Below the pieces are notes generated by a model. The model was not told the origin of the DNA, searched no databases, and worked only from the letters and a program-made list of their open reading frames with translations. 63,642 bases of DNA from an uncultured Collinsella sp. (lineage in GTDB: Bacteria; Actinomycetota; Coriobacteriia; Coriobacteriales; Coriobacteriaceae). This document shows positions 51,849 to 62,687 of the stretch, one piece after another (within the stretch, counting starts at the first letter, position 1; each line of letters starts with the position of its first letter). Location of the stretch: positions 1 through 63,642 of the forward strand of contig CABUSH010000012.1 of NCBI GenBank assembly GCA_902494195.1. The letters run 5' to 3'. Made by a program: the position numbers and the translations under genes.

Positions 51849-52708
51849 TACTTGAGCACCCAATTATCGAAAGACAGACCGTAATCTGCATATTTATCGC
51901 AGAGGTCCTTGACCGTGCCATCCTCGTAGAGTGCCTTGAGCGATTCGGTCACGGCATCGGCGGACTTGGTGTCGCCCTTCTTAAAGCCGACGGCGTAGTG
52001 CTCGCTGGACAGCGGCTTGTCGAGCTGCATATAGGCATCGGGCTTGGCGGCAAGCTGATACTGAGCGATCGAGAGGTCACAGGCAACGGCATCGACTGCA
52101 CCACTCTCGAGCTGCATAAACGCCGTGTTGTACTCACCGATGGTATCGAGCGTGGCAAACGTCGCGGCCAGATCCTTCTGGTCACCCTCGAGCACATCCT
52201 GCGCAGCGGAATCGGTCTGGGTAATCACAGTCTTGCCGGCAAGATCGTCCCAGCTCTTGATACCCGCGTCCTTCTTGACCACCAGCACCTGCTCGTTGAG
52301 CATGTACGGCTCGGAGAACGTGTAATCGTCCTCGCGGCCCTCCATGGTAAAGCCGTTCCAGATGCAGTTGATGGCGCCGGAGTTGAGCAGCGTGTCCTTG
52401 GCATCCCAATCGATGGCCTCGTAATCGACTTCCCAGCCCTGCTTATCGGCAACAGCCTTGGCCAGATCGAGATCAAAGCCGGTGTACTCGCCATCGTCGC
52501 CCACAAAGCCGTACGGAGGATAGGACTTATCAAAGCCCACCACGAGCTTCTTGGACTCCGCAGCGCCCTTCACATCCTTGGCCGCGGCAGAGCCAGCAGC
52601 GGAGCCCTTGCCGGCACCACCGCCGCAACCGACAAGACCAAGGCCAAGCACCGTGGCGAGCGAGCCGGCTAGACCAACAAACTGACGACGAGACATATCG
52701 GTGTTCAT
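51848..52708 (-). CDS. Polar amino acid ABC transporter, substrate-binding lipoprotein
   Basis: This 286-aa protein has an RR-containing signal (MSRRQFVGLAGSLATVL) and lipobox LVGC, so it is a lipoprotein, possibly Tat-exported. The SBP_bac_3 fold follows: VVGFDKSYPPYGFVGDDGEY, TGFDLDLAKAVADKQGW, NCIWNGFTMEGREDDY and YNTAFMQLESGAVDAVACD. Ligand is likely a polar amino acid; family members bind Gln, His, Cys or cystine. ATG 52708 follows AAGGGGGG. First gene of the three-gene operon. Confidence 0.92.
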   Translation of the reverse strand: MNTDMSRRQFVGLAGSLATVLGLGLVGCGGGAGKGSAAGSAAAKDVKGAAESKKLVVGFDKSYPPYGFVGDDGEYTGFDLDLAKAVADKQGWEVDYEAIDWDAKDTLLNSGAINCIWNGFTMEGREDDYTFSEPYMLNEQVLVVKKDAGIKSWDDLAGKTVITQTDSAAQDVLEGDQKDLAATFATLDTIGEYNTAFMQLESGAVDAVACDLSIAQYQLAAKPDAYMQLDKPLSSEHYAVGFKKGDTKSADAVTESLKALYEDGTVKDLCDKYADYGLSFDNWVLK

Positions 52709-52726
52709 GGTATCCCCCCTTGATGG

Positions 52727-52785
52727 CACTTTAGTTAAGTAAAGTGATTCGTGTAACGTCCAGAATCATACACTTTAGTGAGATG
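52727..52785. promoter_or_regulatory. Candidate operator of the amino acid ABC operon
   Basis: CACTTTAGTTAAGTAAAGTG (52727-52746) is a near-perfect dyad 19 nt before the binding-protein start. A half-copy CACTTTAGTG lies at about 52771-52780. Confidence 0.5.
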
Positions 52786-52799
52786 GAGTACAAGGGAGG

Positions 52800-52950
52800 G
52801 TTTGCCCGGCGTGGGCGGGGAGCGGCGCGTAATTAAGTTTCCTGCTCTACAGTCCTGCGCAAGACGGAAAGCACATTAAGTGCTTTCCTTTGCGTGCGGA
52901 ACTCGCGATAAACTTAATTACGCGCCGCTCCCCGCCCACGCCGGGCAAAC
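52800..52950. repeat. 151-bp element with perfect 41-bp inverted arms
   Basis: Left arm 52800-52840 (GTTTGCCCGGCGTGGGCGGG.. ..TAATTAAGTTT) and right arm 52910-52950 are exact reverse complements over 41 bp. The 69-bp centre carries a second stem GGAAAGCAC/GTGCTTTCC (52866-52874 / 52880-52888) flanked by CGCAA/TTGCG. There is no open frame and no target-site duplication. It could be a MITE-like non-autonomous element, a cruciform site or a long stem RNA. Confidence 0.92.
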
Positions 52951-53055
52951 GTCGTTGGACTTATCACTGACACGATTAAACCGCTTGTATATCGTCTGCT
53001 GGCTTGGCACGGTACAATACTTGCAGCTTTAATTCATGAATTAGTGGAGTTATTG

Positions 53056-54504
53056 ATGGCAGAATCTCGTGCGGAACGTAGAGCTCGTCGTGCTTTGGTG
53101 GAGGCGGCTGAGGGGTCGAAGAAGGAGAAATCTTCTACGAAATCCAAGTCTTCTAAAGCTGCAAAAAGCAAATCGACCAAGAACAGGGCTAAGACCAAGC
53201 GTTCTGACTCTCGTCGAGGCGGGGACAAAGCGCCTCGGACTCGTTCCAAGCGCCCGCATAATGATTCGGTTTCGTCTGCGCGTAAGGCTGTGGACCCCAA
53301 GTCTCCCTGTTCGATCATGAAAGCTTGCGGTGGGTGTACGGCGCTCAATCGTCCTTATAAGAAGCAGTTGGCAGCCAAGCAGGCCGCCATGGAGGAGCTT
53401 TTTGCTACCCTTTGCGAGCGCGAGGGCATTAGCGTCGACCCCATTCGCGGTATGGGCGTCACCCTGGGCGACCCGGGCAAATATCCTGCGCCGCGCGGTT
53501 TTCGCCATAAGGCCGCCACTCCCTTTGCTCCCGGTAAGGAGGGTGCTGTCCGTTGCGGTTTCTTTGAGCGCGGCACGCACAAGATCGTTGCCGTACCCGA
53601 GTGTCCTGTCGAGGCACCGGGTGCCCGTCAGATTCTCAACGGCATCGCACGCGAAGCTGAGCGGCTGCATATTCCCGCCTTTAATGAGGACAAGCATCTT
53701 GGTTTGCTTCGCTATGCCGTCGTCCGCTGCGGCTGGCGTACCGACCAGGTCATGGTCACGCTCGTGACCGCTCAGCGCGACTTGCCGCATGCGCAGGAGT
53801 TCTTTGAGGCTGTCGCCGCACTCGATCCGCACATCGTCACCGTCGCCCAAAACATCAACGGACGTCCCGGCAACGCCATCCTCGGCGAGGAAACCCGCAT
53901 TGTATATGGCGCCGAGTGCATGCGCGACCAGCTGCTCGGCTGCGAATTCGACATCTCCCCCACCGCGTTTTATCAGACCAACCCGCAACAGACCGAGCTG
54001 CTCTATCAGCTCGCTATCGACGGCATGGATTTGCACCAGGGCGATGTGCTCATGGATGCCTACTGTGGCAGCGGTACCATCGGCCTTTGCGCAGCTAAAG
54101 ATGCCCAGAACAAGGGTATCGGCATTATGCTGCTCGGCGTGGAGCGCAACCCGGCGGGCATTGCCGACGCACGCCGCAATGCCGAGCTCAACGGCCTCAC
54201 CCGCAGCGCTTGGTTTATGGCCGACGACGCCACCGATTACATCCTGGATGCCGCCGATAACAACGAGCGGGTCGATGTCCTTTCCATCGATCCGCCGCGC
54301 GCCGGCTCCACGCCCGAGTTCCTCGAAGCTGCCTGCGCGCTTAAGCCGCGCCGCATCACCTATATCAGCTGCAACCCCGTAACTCAAGAGCGCGACCTGC
54401 ATCAGCTCCTCGACGGAGGCTATTGCCTGCTCAAGATCACGCCCGTCGACATGTTCCCTCACACCGACCACACCGAAACCGTAGCGGTCCTCGAACGCCG
54501 CTAA
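53056..54504 (+). CDS. RlmD/TrmA-family 23S rRNA (uracil-C5) methyltransferase
   Basis: This is a 482-aa enzyme. Residues 1-85 are a Lys/Arg/Ser-rich tail (RNA-binding, low complexity, not usual in RlmD). An iron-sulfur cluster motif follows: PCSIMKACGGC with a later Cys (VPECPVEAPG). The Rossmann SAM domain has DAYCGSGTIGLCAA and VERNPAGI, then LSIDPPRAG (motif IV) and the catalytic ISCNPVTQERDL with Cys nucleophile and terminal Glu (HTETVAVLE). ATG 53056 follows GGAG at 6 nt. The product U is 1939 or 747 by family. Confidence 0.88.
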   Translation: MAESRAERRARRALVEAAEGSKKEKSSTKSKSSKAAKSKSTKNRAKTKRSDSRRGGDKAPRTRSKRPHNDSVSSARKAVDPKSPCSIMKACGGCTALNRPYKKQLAAKQAAMEELFATLCEREGISVDPIRGMGVTLGDPGKYPAPRGFRHKAATPFAPGKEGAVRCGFFERGTHKIVAVPECPVEAPGARQILNGIAREAERLHIPAFNEDKHLGLLRYAVVRCGWRTDQVMVTLVTAQRDLPHAQEFFEAVAALDPHIVTVAQNINGRPGNAILGEETRIVYGAECMRDQLLGCEFDISPTAFYQTNPQQTELLYQLAIDGMDLHQGDVLMDAYCGSGTIGLCAAKDAQNKGIGIMLLGVERNPAGIADARRNAELNGLTRSAWFMADDATDYILDAADNNERVDVLSIDPPRAGSTPEFLEAACALKPRRITYISCNPVTQERDLHQLLDGGYCLLKITPVDMFPHTDHTETVAVLERR

Positions 54505-54534
54505 CCAACCTCAGTAGATTTTTGGGACAAGAAA

Positions 54535-54560
54535 GGGGGCGACCCGCCTGGGCCGCCCCC
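54535..54560. terminator. Terminator between RlmD-like and PHP genes
   Basis: GGGGGCGACCC..GGGCCGCCCCC-type stem with AAA before and TTCG after, between convergent genes. Confidence 0.75.
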
Positions 54561-54582
54561 TTCGCTTGGTTTATAAACTCCG

Positions 54583-55404
54583 CTACATCCCATTGCGCAG
54601 ATCGCACACGCCGGCTGCCGCCATCTCGCGCAGCAGCGTCTCGCGGTCGCGCGTCACGATCAAATCCAGCGGGAAGTGAATCTCGTCGAGCATCTTGCGC
54701 GCGTGATCGAGCTTGCCAATGGCCATGCCAATGTGGGCATCGGTCGACACGCCAATGCCCACGCCCAGCTCGGCGCAGCGCTCGGCAATCTTGCGGCATA
54801 CGGCCCAATGCTCAGTGTCGACACCGTGTTCAAGACTATGGTTGTTGATCTCGATAATCTTGTGCTTGGCCTTAGCTGCCAACAGCACCTCGTCGATATC
54901 GAACGGCACACCCGAACGCCCCGTGTGACCCAGCATGAACACCTTGGGGTGCTCCAGGGCATTGATATACATCTCGGTCGTCTGGGCCAGCGTCGCGCCC
55001 TCAGCAATCTGCGGATTATGCACGCTTGCAACCAAATAATCCAAATTACGCGTAACCAAATCGAACAGCGAATGCTGACGGCTGTACGAATCGCCGGCAA
55101 TATCGAGCGTGACAGGAGTGTCCTCGCCAAACAGGCTTCCGTCCAGCGAAACGATATCGGCCTCGGCACCACGCAGCACCAGCACGCCGCTCCAAATGCG
55201 CGGCCAGATATCCTGGTTGATAAAGAACTGGTAACTGCGCAGGTCATTGGGGCAAGCCGTAACCATAGAGCTCAAATGGTCGGCAGATCCGAGCACCTGC
55301 AGACCACGCTCTGCCGCCCAGTACACATTCTCCTCAATGGTCGAATATGCATGCGCAGAGAACATCGTATGGGTATGAATGTCACAAGAAAGCAGGTAGG
55401 GCAT
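54583..55404 (-). CDS. PHP-domain phosphoesterase (YcdX type)
   Basis: This is a 273-aa PHP protein. Metal ligands are visible in the standard order: CDIHTHTMFSAHAYS (two His), GSADHLS, RGAEADI, LVASVHNP, LGHTGRSG and STDAHIGM. The family contains histidinol phosphatase-like and YcdX trinuclear zinc phosphatases; substrate is unknown. ATG 55404 follows AAGGAG at 5 nt. Confidence 0.88.
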   Translation of the reverse strand: MPYLLSCDIHTHTMFSAHAYSTIEENVYWAAERGLQVLGSADHLSSMVTACPNDLRSYQFFINQDIWPRIWSGVLVLRGAEADIVSLDGSLFGEDTPVTLDIAGDSYSRQHSLFDLVTRNLDYLVASVHNPQIAEGATLAQTTEMYINALEHPKVFMLGHTGRSGVPFDIDEVLLAAKAKHKIIEINNHSLEHGVDTEHWAVCRKIAERCAELGVGIGVSTDAHIGMAIGKLDHARKMLDEIHFPLDLIVTRDRETLLREMAAAGVCDLRNGM

Positions 55405-55567
55405 CAGGTCTCCTTATCTGGCACGGCCGTCGCTTATATTCATTGTACGCATAGCCTTCGATAGTCGTAAAACCACTCCATCCCAAAGACACAACGTCCA
55501 TGACAACGGGGTCCGGCTTAACACCAAACCCCGTTTCACGTAAAACATTGTAGGCAGAGCGCTTTAC
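55405..55567 (-). pseudogene. Possible coding remnant between the aminotransferase and PHP genes
   Basis: The minus-strand frame reads YNVLRETGFGVKPDPVVMDV then VSLGWSGFTTIEGYAYNEYK, protein-like in composition and codon use. It has no RBS; an internal ATG at 55501 lacks one too, and the frame ends inside the PHP gene at 55382. It may be a decayed gene or a short real protein. Confidence 0.25.
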
Positions 55568-55569
55568 TT

Positions 55570-56754
55570 TTAACGATACTCGTCCGCCAACTGTTTCCAA
55601 GCGGGTAGCGAATTGACAATCGTTTCGTAGCTCACGCAATAGCCCAGGCGGAACCAACCCGGCATACCAAAGCTGTCCGAGGGAACCGCAAGCAACTCAT
55701 ACTTCTTTGCGCGCTCGCAAAACGCATTCGCATCGGGCTCGAGTGCCTTCACCCACAGGTAGAAAGCACCGTCCGGCTCAACATAGGTATAGCCGTAGTC
55801 CGTCAAAGCATCGGTGAGCGCCGTGCGGTTGCGGGCATAGGCCCCGACATCACTCGGCTCATCGATGCAATCGATGATCACGCGCTGAAAGAGTGCCGGT
55901 GCGCATACAAAACCCAGCGTACGGGCAGCGCCCGCAACAGCCGGCATCAGACGGGCAGCCTGCGGATTGGTGTTGGGAACCAAGATCCACCCCACGCGCT
56001 CACCCGGCAGCGACAGCGACTTGGAATACGAGTAGCACACGATGGTGTGCTCGTAGATCGAGGGCACCCAAGGCACCTCGGCACCGTACACGATCTCGCG
56101 GTACGGCTCATCCGAGATAAGCATAATCGGATTCTCGGGATCGCGCTGAGCGTTGGCCTCGCGCAGAACATTGGCCAGTCGCGTCAGCGTGTTGCGTGTA
56201 TATACGGCACCAGTCGGATTGTTGGGCGAGTCGATGATGACGGCAGTCGTCTTATCGGTAATCGCCTTGAGCACGTTGTCCACGCTCAGCTGGAACGTAT
56301 CTTCATCGGCGAGCGCCTCAACACACGTACAGCCGGCCTTCTCAATCCAAACGCGATACTCCGGAAAGTACGGGGCGATAACAATAACCTCGTCGCCCGG
56401 GTTCGTAACGGCGTTGAGCGTGCAGGTGAGCGAAGCCGCGGCACCCACCGTCATAAAGACGTCCTTACCCTCATAGTTCGTTCCAAAGCGGCGGTTGAGC
56501 GATTCGGCGACGGCTGCTCGACATTGCGGCAGGCCCGGAGCGGGGGTGTAGCCGTGCAACTGGTCACTCGGCAGCTCCAGGGCCTTCTTAATGGACTCCG
56601 CCACAGCAGCGGGTGCCGGAACGCTCGGATTGCCCAGCGAAAAATCAAATACGTTTTCCGCACCGATCTGCGCCTTGCGCTCAAGGCCATAGCTAAAAAT
56701 CTCACGGATGATGGAGCTTTCCGCACCGCGAGCATACATAGTTTCGTTGATCAT
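55570..56754 (-). CDS. PLP-dependent aminotransferase, class I/II
   Basis: This is a 394-aa fold-type I enzyme of the AspAT family. Marks are FDFSLGNPSVPAPAAVA, TVGAAASLTCTLNAVTNPGD, SPNNPTGAVYTR, LISDEPYREIVYG and the PLP Lys in YSYSKSLSLPGERVGW. The Arg for substrate carboxylate is in GWFRLGYCVS. The closest picture is an alanine/aromatic-type aminotransferase; specificity not assigned. ATG 56754 follows AAAGGGG at 6 nt. A perfect hairpin lies 60 bp upstream. Confidence 0.9.
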   Translation of the reverse strand: MINETMYARGAESSIIREIFSYGLERKAQIGAENVFDFSLGNPSVPAPAAVAESIKKALELPSDQLHGYTPAPGLPQCRAAVAESLNRRFGTNYEGKDVFMTVGAAASLTCTLNAVTNPGDEVIVIAPYFPEYRVWIEKAGCTCVEALADEDTFQLSVDNVLKAITDKTTAVIIDSPNNPTGAVYTRNTLTRLANVLREANAQRDPENPIMLISDEPYREIVYGAEVPWVPSIYEHTIVCYSYSKSLSLPGERVGWILVPNTNPQAARLMPAVAGAARTLGFVCAPALFQRVIIDCIDEPSDVGAYARNRTALTDALTDYGYTYVEPDGAFYLWVKALEPDANAFCERAKKYELLAVPSDSFGMPGWFRLGYCVSYETIVNSLPAWKQLADEYR

Positions 56755-56813
56755 CTGTTCCCCTTTCGCATAGGCGCTATTGTACGCTTTAGCCGAGCAA
56801 AGTGCCGCAGCAA

Positions 56814-56875
56814 TGTTGATTGGGGACAGACTTAAATGCGTGAAAACGCTCATTTAAGTCTGTCCCCAATCAACA
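56814..56875. repeat. GGGACAG hairpin family E, perfect 25-bp arms
   Basis: TGTTGATTGGGGACAGACTT.. (56814-56838) pairs without mismatch to ..AAGTCTGTCCCCAATCAACA (56851-56875) around a 12-nt loop CGTGAAAACGCT. Single copy here, but the core GGGGACAG is shared with families B, C and D. Confidence 0.92.
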
Positions 56876-56895
56876 GGCGGCCCCATATCGCTCAA

Positions 56896-56932
56896 AAGAA
56901 AAAGCCTCCGCAGGTTTCCCCGCAGAGGCTTT
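56896..56932 (-). terminator. Terminator of ftsH
   Basis: On the minus strand AAAGCCTCTGC..GCGGAGGCTTTTTCTTTT, a 10-bp stem with one mismatch and a T-rich tail. Confidence 0.85.
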
Positions 56933-56943
56933 CGCCACAAAGA

Positions 56944-59079
<2,136 letters not shown>

Positions 59080-59080
59080 C

Positions 59081-59629
59081 TTACGAATAAACCTCCGGTT
59101 TCAAAATGCCCAGATACGGAAGGTTACGATAGCGCTCGGCATAGTCGAGGCCGTAGCCCACCACAAAGGCATCGGGGCAATGGGTTCCAACATACTTGGG
59201 CGTGATGGCCGAGGTGCGGTCCTCAACGTCCTTCCACAGGAAGGCAGCGACCTCCAGCGAAGCGGGCTTGCGGCTCTCGAGGTTCTTCATCAGGTACTTG
59301 AGGGTCAGGCCCGAGTCCAGAATGTCCTCGACGATCAGCACGTCGCGACCACGGATGTCGATATCCAGATCCTTAATGATACGCACGATGCCCGAAGACT
59401 TCACACCGTCGCCATAGCTCGAAACAGCCATGAAATCGATGTTGGTCGGTAGCTCAATCTTGCGCATCAGGTCGCCCATAAAGACAACGGCACCGCGCAG
59501 AACCGCGATCAGCACCAGATCCTTACCCGCGTAGTCGCGAGTGATCTCCTCGCCCAGGCGAGAAACGATGCCGTCGATATCCTCCTGCGTGAACAGAACC
59601 TTCTCGATATCCGGATGTTGAGAAGCCAT
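59081..59629 (-). CDS. hpt: Hypoxanthine phosphoribosyltransferase
   Basis: This 182-aa purine-salvage enzyme has the PRPP loop VLIVEDILDSGLTLKYLM and hinge KDLDIDIRG, plus LIAVLRGAVVFMGDLMR and YVGTHCPDAFVVGYGLDYAE. The tilS-hpt-ftsH order is conserved in many Gram-positive bacteria. GAAAGGG lies upstream of ATG. Confidence 0.96.
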   Translation of the reverse strand: MASQHPDIEKVLFTQEDIDGIVSRLGEEITRDYAGKDLVLIAVLRGAVVFMGDLMRKIELPTNIDFMAVSSYGDGVKSSGIVRIIKDLDIDIRGRDVLIVEDILDSGLTLKYLMKNLESRKPASLEVAAFLWKDVEDRTSAITPKYVGTHCPDAFVVGYGLDYAERYRNLPYLGILKPEVYS

Positions 59630-59776
59630 GACAACCCTTTCTTGTGCTTATCGCCCACACACCGCCGTATGGACGCGAACTACACATTCTAGCAGCGCAC
59701 GGGGTAAATTTACCAGCCCGTGCGCCATCAGCGCGGGAATACCGTCAACGTCGCACAGAATAGCAGGCGTGGGACG

Positions 59777-61315
59777 CTATTCCGCATCGACCACGCGGAG
59801 CAGATATGCCACGCGCGTTGCAGCCGTGCACTTAAAACGCTCGTCCGCGCGAACTCCGGCGACCCACACCACGGCACCCCCCGGCGCCGTCCTCACCATG
59901 GGCACGCCGGCGCGCTCGGAAACGGGAATGCGAGCCTCACCTAGCAAGTCGGATACTTTCTTGCTTCGACCACTCATCCCTAACGGGCACATCACGTCTC
60001 CCGGTGCAGGACCGTCCACCCACAGGCGCGCCAATCGCGCCTCGGCAGGGATCTCGCCACGCGAGCCCGCCAGGATCCGCTCACTATCGCTGTCGGCAAA
60101 ACCCAGGGCAGCCGCGTCTACCAAAGCTGTCACTTCCCCGGCAGCTGCAAGCTCACGGGCGCGGCGCACGATATCGCATCCCGGCTCAACGGCCATCGGT
60201 TCTGTGACCAGCATACGTCCCCCGCCCAACGGCAAACGACCGGGTACGGTAACCCAGTCCGCGACCAGGCCCTCGCGAGCCGCCGGCGCCTTGAACGCCA
60301 GCATGCCAAACTCGACGCGCGCGTCAATCCCCGCCGGAAGCGTGACCGAGCCGGCGCCCTCGGCAACGCAGGAAAGGACTCGCTCCACATGTCGCATCTC
60401 TGGACGAGCGTCCGGATCGATGCGTTTGATCGCCAGTCGCACGATGCGCCGCGCGATTACCACCTCGGCCGCAGCAAGGCGCCTGGCATCGAGCACCAGC
60501 GCGCCCGCCGCCTCCTTACGCAGGCAGCTTCGAAACGCCTGTGCCGAAAGCTGAGACAAAAACGCGTCCTCATCGCCTAAGATCTCGCAGGCGGCGCCAA
60601 TCGTCTTGCAGACGCTCGCGTTGCGCTGCGCCACCACCGGCATCACTCGATGGCGCACGTAGTTTCGCAGATACGAGATATCCTCATTGCTCTCGTCTTC
60701 ACGCCACGGCTGACCATGTACCTGTAGATAGCCCACGAGCTCGCCATGAGTTAGGTCGAGCAAGGGACGCACCACGATATTCCTCCGGCGAGGAATGCTC
60801 GATAGGCCAGCGGGCCCCGAACCCTTAATCGCGTTCATCAAAAACGTTTCCGCGCGATCCGAAGACGTGTGCGCGGTGCAGATACGAGCCGCCGTTCGCG
60901 GTGCCCCCGTCTGGGCGCAGAGCTCGCGAACATACCTCCGCGCCGCGGCATAGCGCACCTCGCGGGCCGCGGCCTCAATATTGCCCGACTCCCCATCAAA
61001 ATAAGCGTGCTCCACGCACAGCGGTAAACCATATTTCGCGCAGAGCTCACGCACAAAGGCCTCGTCGCCATCGGACGCCTTGCCGCGCAGATGATGGTTT
61101 ACATGCAGCACATGCAGGCGCTCGCGAGCAATGGGGGCAACACCGCGTCCGTCTTGGATATCCAGCTTTGATGTGCACGCCATAAGAAGCAGTGCCGTCG
61201 AGTCCGCGCCGCCTGATACCATGAGCACGACAGGAGCAGCCTGCTGCCTCGTCCGGGTCTCATCGACTGCCCCAGGCACGGCATGGTGTCCATAATGCTG
61301 AGATACCGTAGGCAT
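59777..61315 (-). CDS. tilS: tRNA(Ile)-lysidine synthetase
   Basis: This 512-aa enzyme converts C34 of tRNA-Ile(CAU) to lysidine. The PP-loop is VLMVSGGADSTALLLM. HVNHHLRGKASDGDEAFVRE, RICTAHTSSDRAETFLMNAI (canonical H-x-x-D), RPLLDLTHGEL and ESNEDISYLRNYVRH follow. The C-terminal domain (about 370-512) ends with GVMCP..GRSKKVSDLLGE-type motif. GAGGAGG lies before ATG 61315. A 31-bp hairpin at 59694-59724 and 147 bp separate it from hpt. Divergent to the MBL gene, 48 bp. Confidence 0.94.
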   Translation of the reverse strand: MPTVSQHYGHHAVPGAVDETRTRQQAAPVVLMVSGGADSTALLLMACTSKLDIQDGRGVAPIARERLHVLHVNHHLRGKASDGDEAFVRELCAKYGLPLCVEHAYFDGESGNIEAAAREVRYAAARRYVRELCAQTGAPRTAARICTAHTSSDRAETFLMNAIKGSGPAGLSSIPRRRNIVVRPLLDLTHGELVGYLQVHGQPWREDESNEDISYLRNYVRHRVMPVVAQRNASVCKTIGAACEILGDEDAFLSQLSAQAFRSCLRKEAAGALVLDARRLAAAEVVIARRIVRLAIKRIDPDARPEMRHVERVLSCVAEGAGSVTLPAGIDARVEFGMLAFKAPAAREGLVADWVTVPGRLPLGGGRMLVTEPMAVEPGCDIVRRARELAAAGEVTALVDAAALGFADSDSERILAGSRGEIPAEARLARLWVDGPAPGDVMCPLGMSGRSKKVSDLLGEARIPVSERAGVPMVRTAPGGAVVWVAGVRADERFKCTAATRVAYLLRVVDAE

Positions 61316-61363
61316 TTGCTTCCTCCTCTATTCGTCCGCACCCATTGTATCCTTTGGAATCTT

Positions 61364-62173
61364 ATGTCTCGTCTGCACCTTCATATCCTCGGCAGTGGCT
61401 CTAAAGGCAACTGCGCACTCATCGAGGGCCCGCAGGGGCTCATTATGGTCGATGACGGACTGTCTCGCCGCGAGACATTAAAGCGCATGGCAGAACTGGG
61501 GCTCTCGACAGACAACGTCTCGGCTCTTCTCATTACTCATGAGCATAGCGATCACATCAAGGGCCTCGATGTCTGGTGCAAGCACTGGCACGGCCCCCTC
61601 TTTGCCAGCAGGGGCACTCTTTCGAACAAAGAAAATCTTTCGCATCTGCCTGTCGAGGAATTCGATCCCGGCGACGCCCTATCCATTGCCGGCATCCACG
61701 TGCAAACCTACTCAACATCACACGATGTCATCAATCCAGTCGGTTATCGATTCGACGCCCTCGATGATTCCATCGGCTTTGCCACCGACACCGGAGAGCT
61801 ATCGAGCCAAGCCATGAACACCCTCAAAGATTGTCGAGTCCTCGCGCTCGAAAGCAACCATGATGTGACAATGCTGCGCGAGGGAGAATATCCCCGCTTT
61901 CTTCAGGAGCGCATCCTGTCTGCAAGGGGACACCTCTCCAACAGCCAAGCCGCCGAAGCCGCGCGCGAACTTGTTACAGATCGCACCGAACAGCTCATTG
62001 CCATGCATATCAGCCAAGATAACAATCGTCCGAGCCTTACCGTCAAAAGCTATGCCAAAGCTCTGGCCGCAACCCTGGATGACGAGGTCGGCAGCTCCGC
62101 AACCCTTCTCCAAGGATCTCGAAAACTCTCGATACGCCCTGCGAGTCAGTATCAGCCGGCAACCATTCAATAG
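61364..62173 (+). CDS. MBL-fold hydrolase (WalJ/YycJ-like)
   Basis: This 269-aa metallo-beta-lactamase fold protein has LHILGSGSKGNCALIE at the N-terminus, the zinc motif ITHEHSDHIKGL, FATDTGELSSQAM, ALESNHDVTML and RGHLSNSQAAE. This is the WalJ/YycJ subgroup, implicated in coordinating cell division and DNA repair in Gram-positives; its chemistry is nuclease-like. The ATG at 61364 has only a weak GGA-type RBS; upstream starts overlap the divergent tilS. Confidence 0.87.
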   Translation: MSRLHLHILGSGSKGNCALIEGPQGLIMVDDGLSRRETLKRMAELGLSTDNVSALLITHEHSDHIKGLDVWCKHWHGPLFASRGTLSNKENLSHLPVEEFDPGDALSIAGIHVQTYSTSHDVINPVGYRFDALDDSIGFATDTGELSSQAMNTLKDCRVLALESNHDVTMLREGEYPRFLQERILSARGHLSNSQAAEAARELVTDRTEQLIAMHISQDNNRPSLTVKSYAKALAATLDDEVGSSATLLQGSRKLSIRPASQYQPATIQ

Positions 62174-62185
62174 ACTGTCCTAGAC

Positions 62186-62229
62186 AGCAAAAGGGGCCGA
62201 GAATCGCTTCCCAGCCCCTTTTGCTGTCT
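62186..62229. terminator. Bidirectional terminator
   Basis: ACAGCAAAAGGGGC..GCCCCTTTTGCTGT, a 14-bp perfect stem with TCTTTT following, between convergent genes. Confidence 0.9.
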
Positions 62230-62255
62230 TTTAATAGCGCAGAACACCAACGAAG

Positions 62256-62687
62256 TTAGTCGATGGAGATCTTCGTAACGTTCTTCTTCTCGACGATCTT
62301 GGGAACCGTAACGGTCAGGATGCCGTCAGCGTACTTAGCCGAGAGGCCCTCGCTCGAAGCGTCCTTTAGATACACGCCACGCGTCGCGCTGTACGAGCTG
62401 AACTCCTTCTGCAGGAAGTTCTTGCCCTCGTTCTCCTCGTCTTCCTCGACATTCACGCTAATGGACAGACGGCCCTCGTTAAGCTCGACATCGATATCGT
62501 CCTTGGCGACACCGGTCAGATAGGCCTTGACCTCATAGCCGTCGCCCTTATCCTCAACGTCAACGGGAAACGCCTTGGAAGCAATCGAGTTGTTTGCAAG
62601 ATCGGTCATATCATCAAACAGATCGAACAGCGAGCTAGCAGAAGGACGAACGCCAAAAACCGAACGATAAGGAACCATGCTTGCCAT
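62256..62687 (-). CDS. Hsp20/alpha-crystallin small heat-shock protein
   Basis: This is a 143-aa chaperone. The alpha-crystallin domain (about 37-130) starts KAFPVDVEDKGDGYEVKAYL and ends with KYADGILTVTVPK, the conserved A-x-x-x-G-x-L motif. Residues EENEGKNFLQKEFSSYSATR form the loop/beta-6 area. The tail ISID carries an I-x-I. ATG 62687 has AAAGGAG at 8 nt. A TTGAGTCA..TGACTCA pair about 120-165 bp upstream resembles HspR-type HAIR halves but with the wrong spacing. Confidence 0.92.
   Translation of the reverse strand: MASMVPYRSVFGVRPSASSLFDLFDDMTDLANNSIASKAFPVDVEDKGDGYEVKAYLTGVAKDDIDVELNEGRLSISVNVEEDEENEGKNFLQKEFSSYSATRGVYLKDASSEGLSAKYADGILTVTVPKIVEKKNVTKISID

Noticed and set aside
52800..52950. 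Simple rho-independent terminator
   Set aside because: Arms are far too long, no T-run follows, and it sits upstream of both flanking genes (they are divergent).
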